DNA from: an actinobacterium LLX17
Lineage (GTDB): Bacteria; Actinomycetota; Actinomycetes; Propionibacteriales; Nocardioidaceae
DNA length: 64,000 nucleotides
Assembly: GCA_000471045.1 (NCBI GenBank)
Contig: KI301992.1
Span: forward strand, 1-64,000
Direction: 5' to 3'
Shown here: positions 43,418-52,936 of the stretch, piece after piece
Layout of the letters: each line of letters begins with the position of its first letter
How positions within the stretch are numbered: position 1 is the stretch's first letter
Position numbers and translations under genes: made by a program
Notes under the pieces: model-generated
Seen by the model: the letters and a program-made list of their open reading frames with translations, nothing else
Database searches by the model: none
Told to the model about the DNA's origin: nothing

Positions 43418-43423
43418 GGTGGG

Positions 43424-44911
43424 GTGGCGCGCGGAGACGGTCGACTGACCCACGACATTGATCCCTCGGATCGCGGACCCCAGGACGCCTGTGGCGTGTT
43501 CGGCGTCTGGGCCCCCGGCGAGGAGGTCGCGAAGCTGACCTACTTCGGCCTGTACGCCCTGCAGCACCGCGGCCAGGAGTCGGCCGGCATCGCAGTCAGC
43601 AACGGCCGCCAGATCCTCGTCTACAAGGACATGGGTCTCGTCAGCCAGGTGTTCGACGAGGCGACGCTCGAGTCGCTCAAGGGCGAGATCGCCATCGGCC
43701 ACGCCCGCTACTCCACGACGGGCGCCAGCGTCTGGCAGAACGCCCAGCCGACCTTCCGCCCCACGTCATCGGGCTCGGTCGCGCTGGCCCACAACGGCAA
43801 CCTCACCAACACGCACCAGCTGGTCGAGCTGCTCGAGGAGCGCACCGCCACCACGTCGCGCGGTGTCGAGGCCGCCACCAGCGACACCGCCGCCATGGCC
43901 AGCCTGCTGTCGTCCTACCCCGACCGCTCGGTCGAGGAGGCCGCGCTCGAGGTGCTGCCACGGCTGCGCGGTGCGTTCTCGCTCGTCTTCATGGACGAGG
44001 GCACGCTGTACGCCGCGCGCGACCCGCAGGGCATCCGTCCGCTCGTGCTGGGCCGGCTCGAGCGCGGCTGGGTCATCGCCTCCGAGACCGCCGCCCTCGA
44101 CATCGTCGGCGCGTCGTACATCCGTGAGGTCGAGCCCGGTGAGTTCATCGCCGTCGACGCCGACGGCCTGCGCAGCGAGCACTTCGCGAAGCCCGAGCCC
44201 AAGGGCTGCATCTTCGAGTACGTCTACCTGGCGCGCCCCGACACCACGATCAACGACCAGCGAGTCTTCAGCGTCCGCGAGCGCATCGGCCGCAAGCTCG
44301 CCCGCACGGCCCCGGTCGACGCCGACCTGGTCATCCCCGTGCCGGAGTCGGGAACCCCAGCTGCGATCGGCTACGCGGCGGAGTCAGGCATCCCGTTCGG
44401 GCACGGCTTGGTCAAGAACTCCTACGTGGGCCGTACCTTCATCCAGCCCTCGCAGACGATCCGCCAGCTGGGCATCCGGCTCAAGCTCAACCCGCTGCGC
44501 GACGTCGTCGAGGGCAAGCGCCTCGTGGTCGTCGACGACTCGATCGTCCGCGGCAACACCCAGCGCGCGCTGGTCCGCATGCTGCGTGAGTTCGGCGCCG
44601 CCGAGGTGCACGTGCGCATCTCCAGCCCGCCGGTCAAGTGGCCGTGCTTCTACGGCATCGACTTCGCCTCGCGCGCCGAGCTGATCGCCAACGGCATCAG
44701 CGTCGACGAGATCCGCCGGTCCATCGGGGCCGACTCGCTGTCGTACGTCGAGCTCGACGACCTGGTCGAGGCCACCAACGTGCCGAAGGACAACCTGTGC
44801 CGGGCCTGCTTCGACGGCATCTACCCGGTGCCGCTGCCCGAGGACGACCTGATCGGCAAGCACCTGCTCGAGCTGCCGCTCGACACCCCCACGCTCAAGG
44901 TGATCCAGTGA
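43424..44911 (+). CDS. purF: Amidophosphoribosyltransferase
   Basis: First committed enzyme of purine synthesis, converting PRPP and glutamine to phosphoribosylamine. 495 residues. Cys (DACGVFGVWAPGEE, about residue 23) becomes the N-terminal nucleophile after propeptide removal, as in the processed class of PurF. YALQHRGQESAGIAV, LAHNGNLTN and the PRPP loop LVVVDDSIVRGNTQ are present. Later cysteines (KGCIFEYVYLARPD, NLCRACFDG) fit a [4Fe-4S]-containing enzyme. GTG 43424 is immediately downstream of a -10 box. Its stop overlaps purM (GTGA). Confidence 0.97.
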   Translation: MARGDGRLTHDIDPSDRGPQDACGVFGVWAPGEEVAKLTYFGLYALQHRGQESAGIAVSNGRQILVYKDMGLVSQVFDEATLESLKGEIAIGHARYSTTGASVWQNAQPTFRPTSSGSVALAHNGNLTNTHQLVELLEERTATTSRGVEAATSDTAAMASLLSSYPDRSVEEAALEVLPRLRGAFSLVFMDEGTLYAARDPQGIRPLVLGRLERGWVIASETAALDIVGASYIREVEPGEFIAVDADGLRSEHFAKPEPKGCIFEYVYLARPDTTINDQRVFSVRERIGRKLARTAPVDADLVIPVPESGTPAAIGYAAESGIPFGHGLVKNSYVGRTFIQPSQTIRQLGIRLKLNPLRDVVEGKRLVVVDDSIVRGNTQRALVRMLREFGAAEVHVRISSPPVKWPCFYGIDFASRAELIANGISVDEIRRSIGADSLSYVELDDLVEATNVPKDNLCRACFDGIYPVPLPEDDLIGKHLLELPLDTPTLKVIQ

Positions 44912-45960
44912 CCGACTACGCCGCGGCCGGGGTGTCGGTCGCCGAGGGCGACCGCGCCGTCGAGCTGATGAAGGAGTGGGTCGCCAAGGCCCGCCGCCCC
45001 GAGGTCGTCGGCGGCATCGGCGGCTTCGCCGGCCTGTTCGACGCCTCCGCGCTGAAGGACTACCGCCGCCCGCTCCTGGCCACGTCCGCCGACGGCGTCG
45101 GCACCAAGGTGCAGATCGCCCAGCGCATGGACAAGCACGACACGATCGGCTTCGACCTCGTCGGCATGCTCGTCGACGACCTCGTGGTCTGTGGCGCCGA
45201 GCCGTTGTTCATGACCGACTACATCGCCTGCGGCAAGGTCGTGCCCGAGCGCATCGCCGAGATCGTCAAGGGCATCGCCGAGGCGTGCGCCGAGTCGGGC
45301 ACCGCGCTGCTGGGTGGCGAAACCGCCGAGCACCCCGGACTCCTCGGACCCGACGAGTACGACATGGCCGGCTCCACCACCGGCGTGGTCGAGGCCGACC
45401 GCCTGCTGGGTGCCGAGCTCGTGCGTCCCGGTGACGTCGTCATCGCGATGGCGTCGTCCGGCCTGCACTCCAACGGCTACTCGCTCGTGCGGCACGTGTT
45501 CTTCGGGCAGGCTGGCTGGTCGCTCGACCGCCACGTCGACGAGCTCGGCGGCACGCTCGGCGAGACGCTGCTGACGCCCACCCGGCTCTACACCAAGCCG
45601 TGCCTGGCGCTGGCCGACCTGGGCGGGGTGCACGCGATGTCGCACGTCACCGGTGGCGGACTCGCGGCCAACCTCGAGCGCGTCCTGCCCGACACGGTCT
45701 CGGTCGTCATGGACCGCGGCACCTGGACGCCTGCCCCGATCTTCGGCCTGGTCGCCGAGCTCGGCGGGGTGGCCCGCCCGGCGCTCGAGCAGGCCCTCAA
45801 CATGGGTGTCGGCATGGTCGCCCTCGTCGATCCCGAGACTGCCGACGCCGCGGTGCGCCTCCTGGGTGAGCACGGCGTCGACGCCTGGGTCGCCGGTGAG
45901 GTCGCTGACGCCGGGGTCCACGGCCCCGCCGCATCCGTCACGTTGGTCGGAGAGCAGTGA
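44908..45960 (+). CDS. purM: Phosphoribosylformylglycinamidine cyclo-ligase
   Basis: PurM (AIR synthetase), fifth step of purine synthesis. 350 residues. Motifs: GGFAGLFDASALKDYRRPLL, ATSADGVGTKVQIAQ, LLGGETAEHPGLLGPDEYD and MSHVTGGGLAANLERVLP. GTG 44908 overlaps the purF stop, and the stop overlaps the DinB-family gene, so three genes are coupled. Confidence 0.97.
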   Translation: MTDYAAAGVSVAEGDRAVELMKEWVAKARRPEVVGGIGGFAGLFDASALKDYRRPLLATSADGVGTKVQIAQRMDKHDTIGFDLVGMLVDDLVVCGAEPLFMTDYIACGKVVPERIAEIVKGIAEACAESGTALLGGETAEHPGLLGPDEYDMAGSTTGVVEADRLLGAELVRPGDVVIAMASSGLHSNGYSLVRHVFFGQAGWSLDRHVDELGGTLGETLLTPTRLYTKPCLALADLGGVHAMSHVTGGGLAANLERVLPDTVSVVMDRGTWTPAPIFGLVAELGGVARPALEQALNMGVGMVALVDPETADAAVRLLGEHGVDAWVAGEVADAGVHGPAASVTLVGEQ

Positions 45961-46460
45961 CCGAGCGCGTCCCGCGTGTGTGGGACGTGCTGTCCGCCTC
46001 CGAGGACGCGACGCTCCGCGCGTTCGTCGGCGACAACCGACACGACGTGGCGGCGCTGCTCGACGGCCTCTCCGAGGAGCAGGCCCGCCGCCGGCTGGTG
46101 CCATCGCGCACGTGCCTGCTGTCGATCGTCAAGCACTGCGCCTACGTCGAGCGTGTCTGGTTCCAGGAGGCCGTGCTGGGTCATTCCCGTGAGGTCCTGG
46201 GCATCCCCGTCGACGTCGAGGACAGCTGGCAGCTCGACGACTCCGACACCGTCGCCTCGGTGCGCGAGGACTTCCTGGCCGCCGTCGCCGAGTCCGAGCG
46301 CATCGCTGCGGGCCTGGCGCCCGACGACCTGGCGGTGCACCCGCGGTTCGGTCAGCTGACCGTGCGGTGGATCCACGCCCATCTGGTGCAGGAGCTGGCC
46401 CGGCACGCCGGACACGGCGACATCCTCCGCGAGCAGGTGCTGGGCGCAGACGAGGATTAG
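45957..46460 (+). CDS. DinB/DUF664 family protein
   Basis: 167-residue four-helix-bundle protein of the DinB/DUF664 group. LLSIVKHCAYVERVWFQEAV contains a first histidine ligand and LTVRWIHAHLVQELARHAGH the others, consistent with a metal site. Some relatives are thiol-dependent transferases (mycothiol or bacillithiol); activity here is unknown. It starts at GTG 45957, overlapping the purM stop. Confidence 0.9.
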   Translation: MTERVPRVWDVLSASEDATLRAFVGDNRHDVAALLDGLSEEQARRRLVPSRTCLLSIVKHCAYVERVWFQEAVLGHSREVLGIPVDVEDSWQLDDSDTVASVREDFLAAVAESERIAAGLAPDDLAVHPRFGQLTVRWIHAHLVQELARHAGHGDILREQVLGADED

Positions 46461-46598
46461 ATCGTCTCTGCGGTGGAACCGCAGCGTTTTCGCGTGGTCG
46501 CGACAGGCCGAACGGTGGGGTAGGTGCACGCCGTTCGCCCCTCTTCTGTACTCTTGACGGCACGACATCTGACTATCTCTGTGCGAGGGGGTCGACCC

Positions 46599-46772
46599 AT
46601 GGGGCGCGGCCGTGCTAAAGCCAAGCAGACCAAGGTTGCACGCGACCTGAAGTACCGGTCTTTCGATACCGACTTCAGTGACCTGCAGCGAGAACTACAC
46701 GGAGAGTCGGGCGATCCCATCCCCGACCAGTACGCCGACCTCGTCGAGCGCGAGGACCCCGCAGCCTCCTGA
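46599..46772 (+). CDS. DUF3073 domain protein
   Basis: 57-residue actinobacterial protein: MGRGRAKAKQTKVARDLKYR then FDTDFSDLQREL and a short acidic end. DUF3073 proteins are small, conserved, often found near purF/purM, and have no known function; the basic N-terminus could bind nucleic acid. ATG 46599 follows a GAGGGGG sequence. An in-frame start at 46524 lies outside the domain. Confidence 0.93.
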   Translation: MGRGRAKAKQTKVARDLKYRSFDTDFSDLQRELHGESGDPIPDQYADLVEREDPAAS

Positions 46773-46778
46773 GGGCGC

Positions 46779-46839
46779 GCGACTCGCTTCGCTCGTCGCA
46801 CCTGCGTTTCGTTCCTCAGCGCAGCCGGGCTTCGCCCGG
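46779..46839. terminator. Hairpin cluster between DUF3073 and MMPL genes
   Basis: Two clear hairpins with TTC loops: GCGACTCGC-TTC-GCTCGTCGC (46779-46799, 7 of 9 pairs) and CCGGGC-TTC-GCCCGG (46825-46839, perfect). A third, weaker one follows near 46845. No T-run; probably a bidirectional transcription end or a TTCG-type intergenic repeat. Confidence 0.6.
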
Positions 46840-46904
46840 GCGCCTGCCTCGCTGCGCTCGGCCTATGGTCGGGTCCGTGGTTCAGTCGCGTGCGCGTGAC
46901 GGAT

Positions 46905-48965
46905 TCAGTGCTTGCGTGACAGGGCGCCGGGCCACCAGAAGCGGCGGCCCAGCACGGCCACGATGGGCGGCGTGATGATGCCGCGCACCAGCACGGTGTC
47001 CAGCAGCACGCCCAGGCCCACGACGATGCCGAGCTGAGCCAGCAGCACGAGCGGCAGCACGCCCAGCACGGCGAACACCGCCGCCAGCAGGATGCCGGCG
47101 CTGGTGATGACACCGCCGGTCGTGGCGAGCGCGCGCACGATCGACTCGGTCGCGTCGCCGTCGCTGCGCATCTCCTGCTTGGCCCGAGCCGTCAGGAAGA
47201 TGTTGTAGTCGACGCCCAGTGCCACCAGGAAGATGAAGGCCAGCAGCGGCAGGCTCACGTCGACGGCCGACCAGCCCAGCAGGTTCTCGATGGCCAGCCA
47301 CGCCAGGCCCAGCGCGGCGGCGTACGACAGCACGGTGAGGCTGATCAACAGCACTGAGGCGACGACGGACCGCAGCAGCAGGAGCAGGCCGAGCAGCACC
47401 ACGCCCAGCACGACGGGCACGACGACCACGCGGTCGCGGGCGGCCGTGTCGCGCTCGTCCACGGCCTCCGCGTCGGGCCCGCCGACCAGGGCGTTCGGGT
47501 CGACCTCCGACACGGCTGGACGCAGGTCGCGCACGGCCTGCAGCGCCTCGTCCGACTCCGGGCCGGCCTCGAGCACGACCCGCACCTCGGCGACGTCGGC
47601 CGACGCCTCGCCTGGCGTCGCGTCACGCACCCCGTCGACCGACCGGGCGGCCTCGGCGACCTGCTCGGCGCGGTCCGGCGACGCTGCCACGACCGTGGGC
47701 GCCGCGGTCCCGGCGGGGAACGCCTGCGCCAGCACCTGCTGCGTGCTGACCGACTCGGGCGTGTCGACGAACTGCTCGTCCTGACCCAGTCCGGTGCGCA
47801 GGCCAAACGCCGCCAAAGCCATCGCCACCAGGGCGAGCGTCCCGGCGACCACCACAGGCCAGGGACGGCGGGTCACGGCGCGGCCGATGCGGTACCACGC
47901 CCCGCGGCGGGTGGGGTCGGGGTCGCCGACGCGAGGCACGAACGGCCAGAACAGCCAGCGCCCGGGCAGCGACATGGCCGGCGGCAGCACCACGAGCGCG
48001 AACAGCACGGCGACGGCGATGCCGGTGGCACCCGCCAGGCCGATCCGGCTGACGAAGGGCGAGTCGGCGAGCAGCAGTGCCAGCAGGCCCAGCAGCACCG
48101 TTCCCGAGCTGGACAGGATGGCCGGCGCGGCCGCACCCACCGCGGTACGCATGGCGGTGTGCCGGTCCTCCTCGTGGCGCAGCTCCTCGCGGTACCGCGC
48201 GATCAGCAGCAGCGCGTAGTTCGTTCCGGCGCCGAAGACCAGCACCGACGTGATGCCGGTGATGGACCCGTCGACGTCGAGGCCCGACCAGGCCGAGACT
48301 GTGTCGACGACCTTCGCGGCGACCCGGTCGGCCAGGCCGATCACCGCCAACGGGACCAGCCACAGCCATGGACTGCGGTACGTGACGATCAGCAGCAGGG
48401 CCACCACGCCGGCGGTGACGAGCAGGAGGCGGGTGTCGGCGCCGTCGAAGACCTTGCCGAGGTCGGCCTGCACGGCAGGGGCGCCGGTGACGCCGACGGT
48501 GAGGCCGTCGGGCAGCTCCTCGCCAGCGAGTCCGCGGAGGTCCTCGATGGCGGCGGCGTTCTCGTCGTTCGAGAGGTCGGTGGGCAGCGGCACGACCAGC
48601 AGGGCGACCGTGCCGTCGTCGGAGGTCGTGGGTGGCACCGGGGGAGCGTCGAGCTCCTGCGCGGCTTGGGCGCCCCGCTGCTCGATCGCGGTCAGGTCGT
48701 CATCGGTGAGCGGCTCGCCATCGCGGGAGAAGACCACGAGGGCGGGCGCCTCGTCGGCGTCTGGCAGCTCGGCGAGGGCCTTGTCGGCCATCGCGGACTC
48801 GGCGTCCGACGGCAGGTTCGAACCGGCCTCCGACCCGACGGTGGGCGCAGGAGCGAAGGCCAGGACCACGCCGGCCAGCAGCAGCCCGAGCAGGAGCACG
48901 ACGACCGAGCGGCGCCGACCCACGAGGCGAGCTATCGGAAAGGTTCGATGATCGAATGATTCCAC
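46905..48965 (-). CDS. MMPL family transporter
   Basis: RND-superfamily membrane protein (686 residues) with about 11-12 helices and two extracytoplasmic loops. The first loop has APTVGSEAGSNLPSDAESAM, and YALLLIARYREELR and VDYNIFLTARAKQEM are the conserved MMPL segments after helices 4 and 10. It exports lipids, drugs or similar compounds; substrate unknown. GTG 48965 is preferred: TACGCT lies exactly 6 bases upstream, giving a leaderless mRNA; GTG 48971 is also in frame. Divergent from the MarR gene, which probably controls it. Confidence 0.92.
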   Translation of the reverse strand: MESFDHRTFPIARLVGRRRSVVVLLLGLLLAGVVLAFAPAPTVGSEAGSNLPSDAESAMADKALAELPDADEAPALVVFSRDGEPLTDDDLTAIEQRGAQAAQELDAPPVPPTTSDDGTVALLVVPLPTDLSNDENAAAIEDLRGLAGEELPDGLTVGVTGAPAVQADLGKVFDGADTRLLLVTAGVVALLLIVTYRSPWLWLVPLAVIGLADRVAAKVVDTVSAWSGLDVDGSITGITSVLVFGAGTNYALLLIARYREELRHEEDRHTAMRTAVGAAAPAILSSSGTVLLGLLALLLADSPFVSRIGLAGATGIAVAVLFALVVLPPAMSLPGRWLFWPFVPRVGDPDPTRRGAWYRIGRAVTRRPWPVVVAGTLALVAMALAAFGLRTGLGQDEQFVDTPESVSTQQVLAQAFPAGTAAPTVVAASPDRAEQVAEAARSVDGVRDATPGEASADVAEVRVVLEAGPESDEALQAVRDLRPAVSEVDPNALVGGPDAEAVDERDTAARDRVVVVPVVLGVVLLGLLLLLRSVVASVLLISLTVLSYAAALGLAWLAIENLLGWSAVDVSLPLLAFIFLVALGVDYNIFLTARAKQEMRSDGDATESIVRALATTGGVITSAGILLAAVFAVLGVLPLVLLAQLGIVVGLGVLLDTVLVRGIITPPIVAVLGRRFWWPGALSRKH

Positions 48966-48981
48966 GATCACAGCGTAGGCT
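48944..48981. promoter_or_regulatory. Overlapping divergent promoters and palindromic operator of the mmpL/marR pair
   Basis: Minus strand -10 TACGCT (48972-48977) and plus strand -10 TAGGCT (48976-48981) overlap by two bases, each 6-7 bases from its start codon. TTCGAT-G-ATCGAA (48944-48956) is a perfect palindrome at about the -35 position for marR, a likely MarR site. Confidence 0.65.
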
Positions 48982-48988
48982 GCCGCCC

Positions 48989-49486
48989 ATGACGTCGCAG
49001 GATGGACCCACGGGAGGTCGGGCGCGTGAGGTGGCGGTCCTGCTGCAGCGGCTGACCGCCGCCACCGCTCGGTACAGCGACAAGGCCGGCGCGGTGCGCG
49101 GCCTGCACCGGTCGGACCTGCACGCGCTGCAGGCCGTGGTGGCAGCGCGGACCGCGGGGGAGCCGCCCCTCACCCCGTCCCGCCTCGCGGCGACCCTGGG
49201 ACTCACGCCGTCCGCGACCACCGCGCTCCTGGACCGGTTGGAGCGCGTGGGTCACGTGTGGCGCGACCATGACTCGGTCGACCGGCGTCGCGTCGGGGTG
49301 CACATGACCGAGACCGCGGGGCAGGAGGCGCGCACGATCTTTGGCCCCCTCGCCGCCCGGATGGCCGCCGTCGTCGACGAGCTCGACCCGGCGGAGGTCG
49401 ACGTGGTGGTGCACTTCCTGCAGGCTGCCGCCGAGGTGGTCGAGACCCAGCCCCTGCCGGACGCACTGCCGGACGCCCCGACCTGA
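48989..49486 (+). CDS. MarR family transcriptional regulator
   Basis: 165-residue MarR-type winged-helix protein. The recognition region is LTPSRLAATLGLTPSATTAL and the wing is DHDSVDRRRVGVHMTETA. It probably regulates itself and the divergent MMPL transporter. ATG 48989 sits 7 bases after TAGGCT without a Shine-Dalgarno; an ATG at 48956 lies upstream of that -10 box and is unlikely. Confidence 0.92.
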   Translation: MTSQDGPTGGRAREVAVLLQRLTAATARYSDKAGAVRGLHRSDLHALQAVVAARTAGEPPLTPSRLAATLGLTPSATTALLDRLERVGHVWRDHDSVDRRRVGVHMTETAGQEARTIFGPLAARMAAVVDELDPAEVDVVVHFLQAAAEVVETQPLPDALPDAPT

Positions 49487-49492
49487 GGTGGC

Positions 49493-50575
49493 TCAGCCCG
49501 GGAGGTGGATGGCGCGCAACCGGCCGACGTCGCGCATGCGCTGCTCGGCCTGGCGGTCCGCGGCCTCGGCGGTGGTGACGCCCTCGCTCGCGGCCCGCTC
49601 CAGCACGCTCAGCGTCGTGTCGAAGATGCCGCTGGCGCGGGTCTTCGCCCGGTCGAAGGAGAAGCCCGACGGGTCGAGCTCGTCGGCCACCTGCATGACG
49701 CCGCCGGAGTTGACGCAGTAGTCGGGCGCGTAGGTGATGTCCTTCTCGGCCAGCAGCTTCGCGATGCCGTCGTGGGCCAGCTGGTTGTTCGCGCCGCCGC
49801 ACACGACCTTCGCCGACAGGGCCGAGACGACCTCGTCTGTCAGGGCGTGGCCGAGGGCGCAGGGTGAGAACACGTCGAGCTGCTCGCGCACCAGCTCGTC
49901 GGCGGAGGCGGCCACGCGCACGCTGGGGTACGTCTCGGTGAGCCGACGGACGGCCTCACCGTCGGGGTCGGTGACCACCACGTGGGCGTCCTCCTGCACG
50001 AGGTGTCCGACCAGGTGCCGTCCGACCTTGCCCACGCCGGCGACGCCGATCGTGCGGCCGGACAGCGCCGTGGTGCCCCAGCGGTGCTGGGCGGCGGCGC
50101 GCAGGCCCTGGTAGACGCCGAACGCGGTCAGCACCGAGGAGTCACCGGCGCCGCCGTGCTCGACGGTGCGCCCGGTGACGAAGTCGGTCTCGCGGGCGAT
50201 GACGTCCATGTCGGGGCTGAACGTGCCGACGTCGCACGCGGTGTAGTACCGGCCGCCGAGGGTCTCGACGAACCGGCCGTACGCCCGCAGCAGCGCCTCG
50301 GACTTGTCGGCGCGCGGGTCACCGATGATGACGGCCTTGCCGCCGCCGAGGTCGAGCCCGGCCAGCGCGTTCTTGTAGGCCATGCCCCGTGACAGGTCGA
50401 GCACGTCGGCGAGGGCGTCGGCCTCGGTCGCGTACGGATGGAACCGCGTGCCGCCGAGGCCCGGGCCCAGAGCCGTGGAGTGGAGAGCGATGATCGCGCG
50501 CAGGCCGCTCGGCTCGTCGTGGCAGAACACGACCTGCTCGTGCGGGTGGGCGAAGACGTTGGATGAGCCGGTCAC
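49493..50575 (-). CDS. vdh: Valine/leucine dehydrogenase (Glu/Leu/Phe/Val dehydrogenase family)
   Basis: NAD-dependent oxidative deamination of branched-chain amino acids. 360 residues, normal. The substrate region is [14 protein letters not shown] and the catalytic lysine lies in [19 protein letters not shown]; the NAD fold begins [17 protein letters not shown]. Start GTG 50575 with GGAAGG upstream. A perfect 8-bp hairpin (50630-50653) lies in its predicted leader. Substrate preference for valine is inferred from actinobacterial relatives. Confidence 0.92.
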   Translation of the reverse strand: MTGSSNVFAHPHEQVVFCHDEPSGLRAIIALHSTALGPGLGGTRFHPYATEADALADVLDLSRGMAYKNALAGLDLGGGKAVIIGDPRADKSEALLRAYGRFVETLGGRYYTACDVGTFSPDMDVIARETDFVTGRTVEHGGAGDSSVLTAFGVYQGLRAAAQHRWGTTALSGRTIGVAGVGKVGRHLVGHLVQEDAHVVVTDPDGEAVRRLTETYPSVRVAASADELVREQLDVFSPCALGHALTDEVVSALSAKVVCGGANNQLAHDGIAKLLAEKDITYAPDYCVNSGGVMQVADELDPSGFSFDRAKTRASGIFDTTLSVLERAASEGVTTAEAADRQAEQRMRDVGRLRAIHLPG

Positions 50576-50629
50576 GGTGGTGCCTTCCGTCGGGGTGGCG
50601 AGGACGCGGTGGTGGGCGCCCTCATCGGT

Positions 50630-50668
50630 GGAGCCGCGGGGTGGTGCGGCTCCGTCCCGACTCTACGC
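50630..50668 (-). promoter_or_regulatory. Promoter and leader hairpin of valine dehydrogenase
   Basis: TAGAGT (minus strand, 50663-50668) is a likely -10. About 10 bases on, GGAGCCGC-(8)-GCGGCTCC (50630-50653) forms a perfect stem at the start of the ~80-base leader. Confidence 0.5.
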
Positions 50669-50716
50669 CGATTGCGTTCTCAGGCCCTTCGGAACGCGCG
50701 CCCCAGACCGTGGAGC

Positions 50717-51244
50717 TCAGTCCTCGCGGGCTGCCCGCTCGGCGGCTTCCTGGTGGTCGGGCAATCCGCGGAACCGGCGGAAGCTGTAGACCATGAATCC
50801 GAGCGCGATGATGGCCGAGAAGATCAGTGTCGCCCCCGTGCCCCACCCGCCGAGCAGCCACCACTTCTCGTCGATCGGCCACCACCCGGGTGCGTCCGGT
50901 CCGATGCCCCAGACGACGCCCAGCGCGCCGAGCAGCAGGGCGGCGACGGTGCTGGCGATGATGCGCGGCCAGCTCTGCACGCCGTCGGCGGCCGCCTTGA
51001 ACGCGCGCACCTTCACCGGCTCGAGCCGACGCTCGGCCCACTCGTACTGCGTCGACAGCACGGCGAGGCCGCCCACCAGCGCCAGCAGGCCGGGGCCGGG
51101 AAGGAAGATCGCCGCGATCCCGGCGAGCACGAGGATCCAGCCGATGATCGTCAGCGCGATGGCCTTGGCCGCGTCCTGGGACCGCTTGCTCGCGGACCGG
51201 TGCTCGCTCACCGGACGGCCGGATTCGGGAAGGTCATGCTCCAT
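50717..51244 (-). CDS. TIGR02611 / PGPGW-type transmembrane protein
   Basis: 175-residue membrane protein. Two helices near the N-terminus flank FLPGPGLLALVGGLAVLS, the PGPG signature; two more follow (IIASTVAALLLGALGVVWG and TLIFSAIIALGFMVYSF). Function unknown; in other actinobacteria such genes lie near unrelated loci. ATG 51244; sequence before it (ACGATT, 6 bases) could be a leaderless -10. Confidence 0.85.
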   Translation of the reverse strand: MEHDLPESGRPVSEHRSASKRSQDAAKAIALTIIGWILVLAGIAAIFLPGPGLLALVGGLAVLSTQYEWAERRLEPVKVRAFKAAADGVQSWPRIIASTVAALLLGALGVVWGIGPDAPGWWPIDEKWWLLGGWGTGATLIFSAIIALGFMVYSFRRFRGLPDHQEAAERAARED

Positions 51245-51352
51245 CCTCCCAATCGTGGGACTGTCCCGCTCGGCAGGACGCCGTTGGACGGAAGGCAGGG
51301 CGGGCCGGTCGGTCGTAGGGTGTGGGGCACATCGATGGAACGGGGACCATCC

Positions 51353-52903
51353 ATGACCACGCCGACCAACACCTCGCAGCAGGGCGGCGACGACGCCGAC
51401 CACCGGTCCGCCGGGATGCAGGAGGAGGACGAGTCCACGGGCACCGCCCGCCGGCGGTGGGCCGGGCTGGCGGCAGGTCCGTTGCTGGGGCTCGCGACCT
51501 TCGTCGCCCTGCCCGGGAGCCTCGCGACCGACGGACGCCTCACGGCGGGCATCGCCGTGCTGATGGCGGTGTGGTGGATGACCGAGGCCATCCCGATCCC
51601 GGCCACAGCGCTGCTGCCGCTGGTCCTGTTCCCCGTGCTGACCGACACCGAGGTCGACGACGTCGGTGCCTCCTACGGCAACAACATCATCTTCCTGTTC
51701 ATGGGCGGGTTCCTGCTGGCGCTCGCGATGCAGCGCTGGAACCTGCACCGCCGCATCGCCCTGCTGACCGTGCGCGCGATGGGCACCAAGCCGTCGATGG
51801 TCATCGCGGGCTTCATGATCGCGACCGGCTTCCTGAGCATGTGGGTGTCCAACACCGCGACGGCGGTCATGATGCTGCCGATCGGCCTGTCGGTGCTGGT
51901 GCTCATCACCAAGCTCGGCATCGACGACGTCGCCGACCTCGCGGGCGACGAGCCGGTGACGGCCTCGAACTTCGGCACCGCGTTGATGCTGGGCATCGCC
52001 TACGCGGCGTCGATCGGGTCGCTGGCCACCATCATCGGCACGCCGCCCAACACGTTGCTGGTGGGCTACCTCTCCGAGACCCACGACGTGACCATCGGCT
52101 TCGGCCAGTGGATGCTGTTCGGCCTGCCGATCGCGATCGTGCTGCTGGTCATCTGCTGGTGGGTGCTGACGCGTTGGATCTTCCCGCCGGAGATGGACGA
52201 CATCCCGGGTGGCCGCAAGCTCATGAACGACGAGCTCGCGAAGCTCGATCGCATGTCGCGGCCGGAGTGGATGGTGGCGGCTGTCTTCGCGCTGGCGGCG
52301 TTCAGCTGGGTCGCGGTACCGCTGATCCAGGACGACCCGTTCATCTCCGATGCCGGCATCGCGATGACCGTCGGTGTGCTGCTGTTCATCCTCCCGGCCG
52401 GCACGGCGCGGGGGGTGCGGCTGCTCGACTGGGAGGCTGCGGTGCAGCTGCCGTGGGGCGTGCTGCTGCTGTTCGGCGGCGGGTTGGCTCTCAGTGCGCA
52501 GTTCGGCGAGAGCGGTCTGACCGAGTGGATCGGTGAACGCGCCGAGGGACTCGAGGGCGTGCCGCTCGTGCTGCTGGTGCTGATCGTCGCGGCCGGGGTG
52601 CTGGCCCTGACCGAGCTGACCAGCAACACCGCGACCGCGGCGACGTTCCTGCCGCTGGCCGGGGGAGTGGCGATCGGCCTGGGCCTGGACCCGTTGCTGC
52701 TGACGATCCCGGTGGCGATCGCGGCCACCAGCGCGTTCATGCTGCCGGTCGCGACGCCGCCCAACGCCATCGCGTACGGCTCGGGCTACGTGACGATCGG
52801 CCAGATGATCAAGGGCGGCATCTGGATCAACCTCGTCGCCCTCGTGCTGGTGACGATGGCGACCATGACCCTCGCCGTGTGGGTCTTCGACATTGCTCTG
52901 TAG
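51353..52903 (+). CDS. DASS/SLC13 family sodium:dicarboxylate-type transporter
   Basis: 516-residue polytopic transporter. The two sodium-site motifs SNT occur as SMWVSNTATAVMMLPIG and ALTELTSNTATAATFLPLA, and TEAIPIPATALLPLVLFP is typical of the family. Expected substrates are C4-dicarboxylates, citrate or sulfate-like anions. ATG 51353 follows GGGGA; an upstream ATG at 51335 adds six residues. Single gene. Confidence 0.94.
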   Translation: MTTPTNTSQQGGDDADHRSAGMQEEDESTGTARRRWAGLAAGPLLGLATFVALPGSLATDGRLTAGIAVLMAVWWMTEAIPIPATALLPLVLFPVLTDTEVDDVGASYGNNIIFLFMGGFLLALAMQRWNLHRRIALLTVRAMGTKPSMVIAGFMIATGFLSMWVSNTATAVMMLPIGLSVLVLITKLGIDDVADLAGDEPVTASNFGTALMLGIAYAASIGSLATIIGTPPNTLLVGYLSETHDVTIGFGQWMLFGLPIAIVLLVICWWVLTRWIFPPEMDDIPGGRKLMNDELAKLDRMSRPEWMVAAVFALAAFSWVAVPLIQDDPFISDAGIAMTVGVLLFILPAGTARGVRLLDWEAAVQLPWGVLLLFGGGLALSAQFGESGLTEWIGERAEGLEGVPLVLLVLIVAAGVLALTELTSNTATAATFLPLAGGVAIGLGLDPLLLTIPVAIAATSAFMLPVATPPNAIAYGSGYVTIGQMIKGGIWINLVALVLVTMATMTLAVWVFDIAL

Positions 52904-52936
52904 CGATGGGCCCTCTGGCTTCGCGGGCAGGGACGG

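Noticed and set aside
46779-46860. TTCG-loop hairpin cluster as a CRISPR array or RNA gene
   Set aside because: Unequal short hairpins without repeated spacers; fits terminators or an intergenic repeat.
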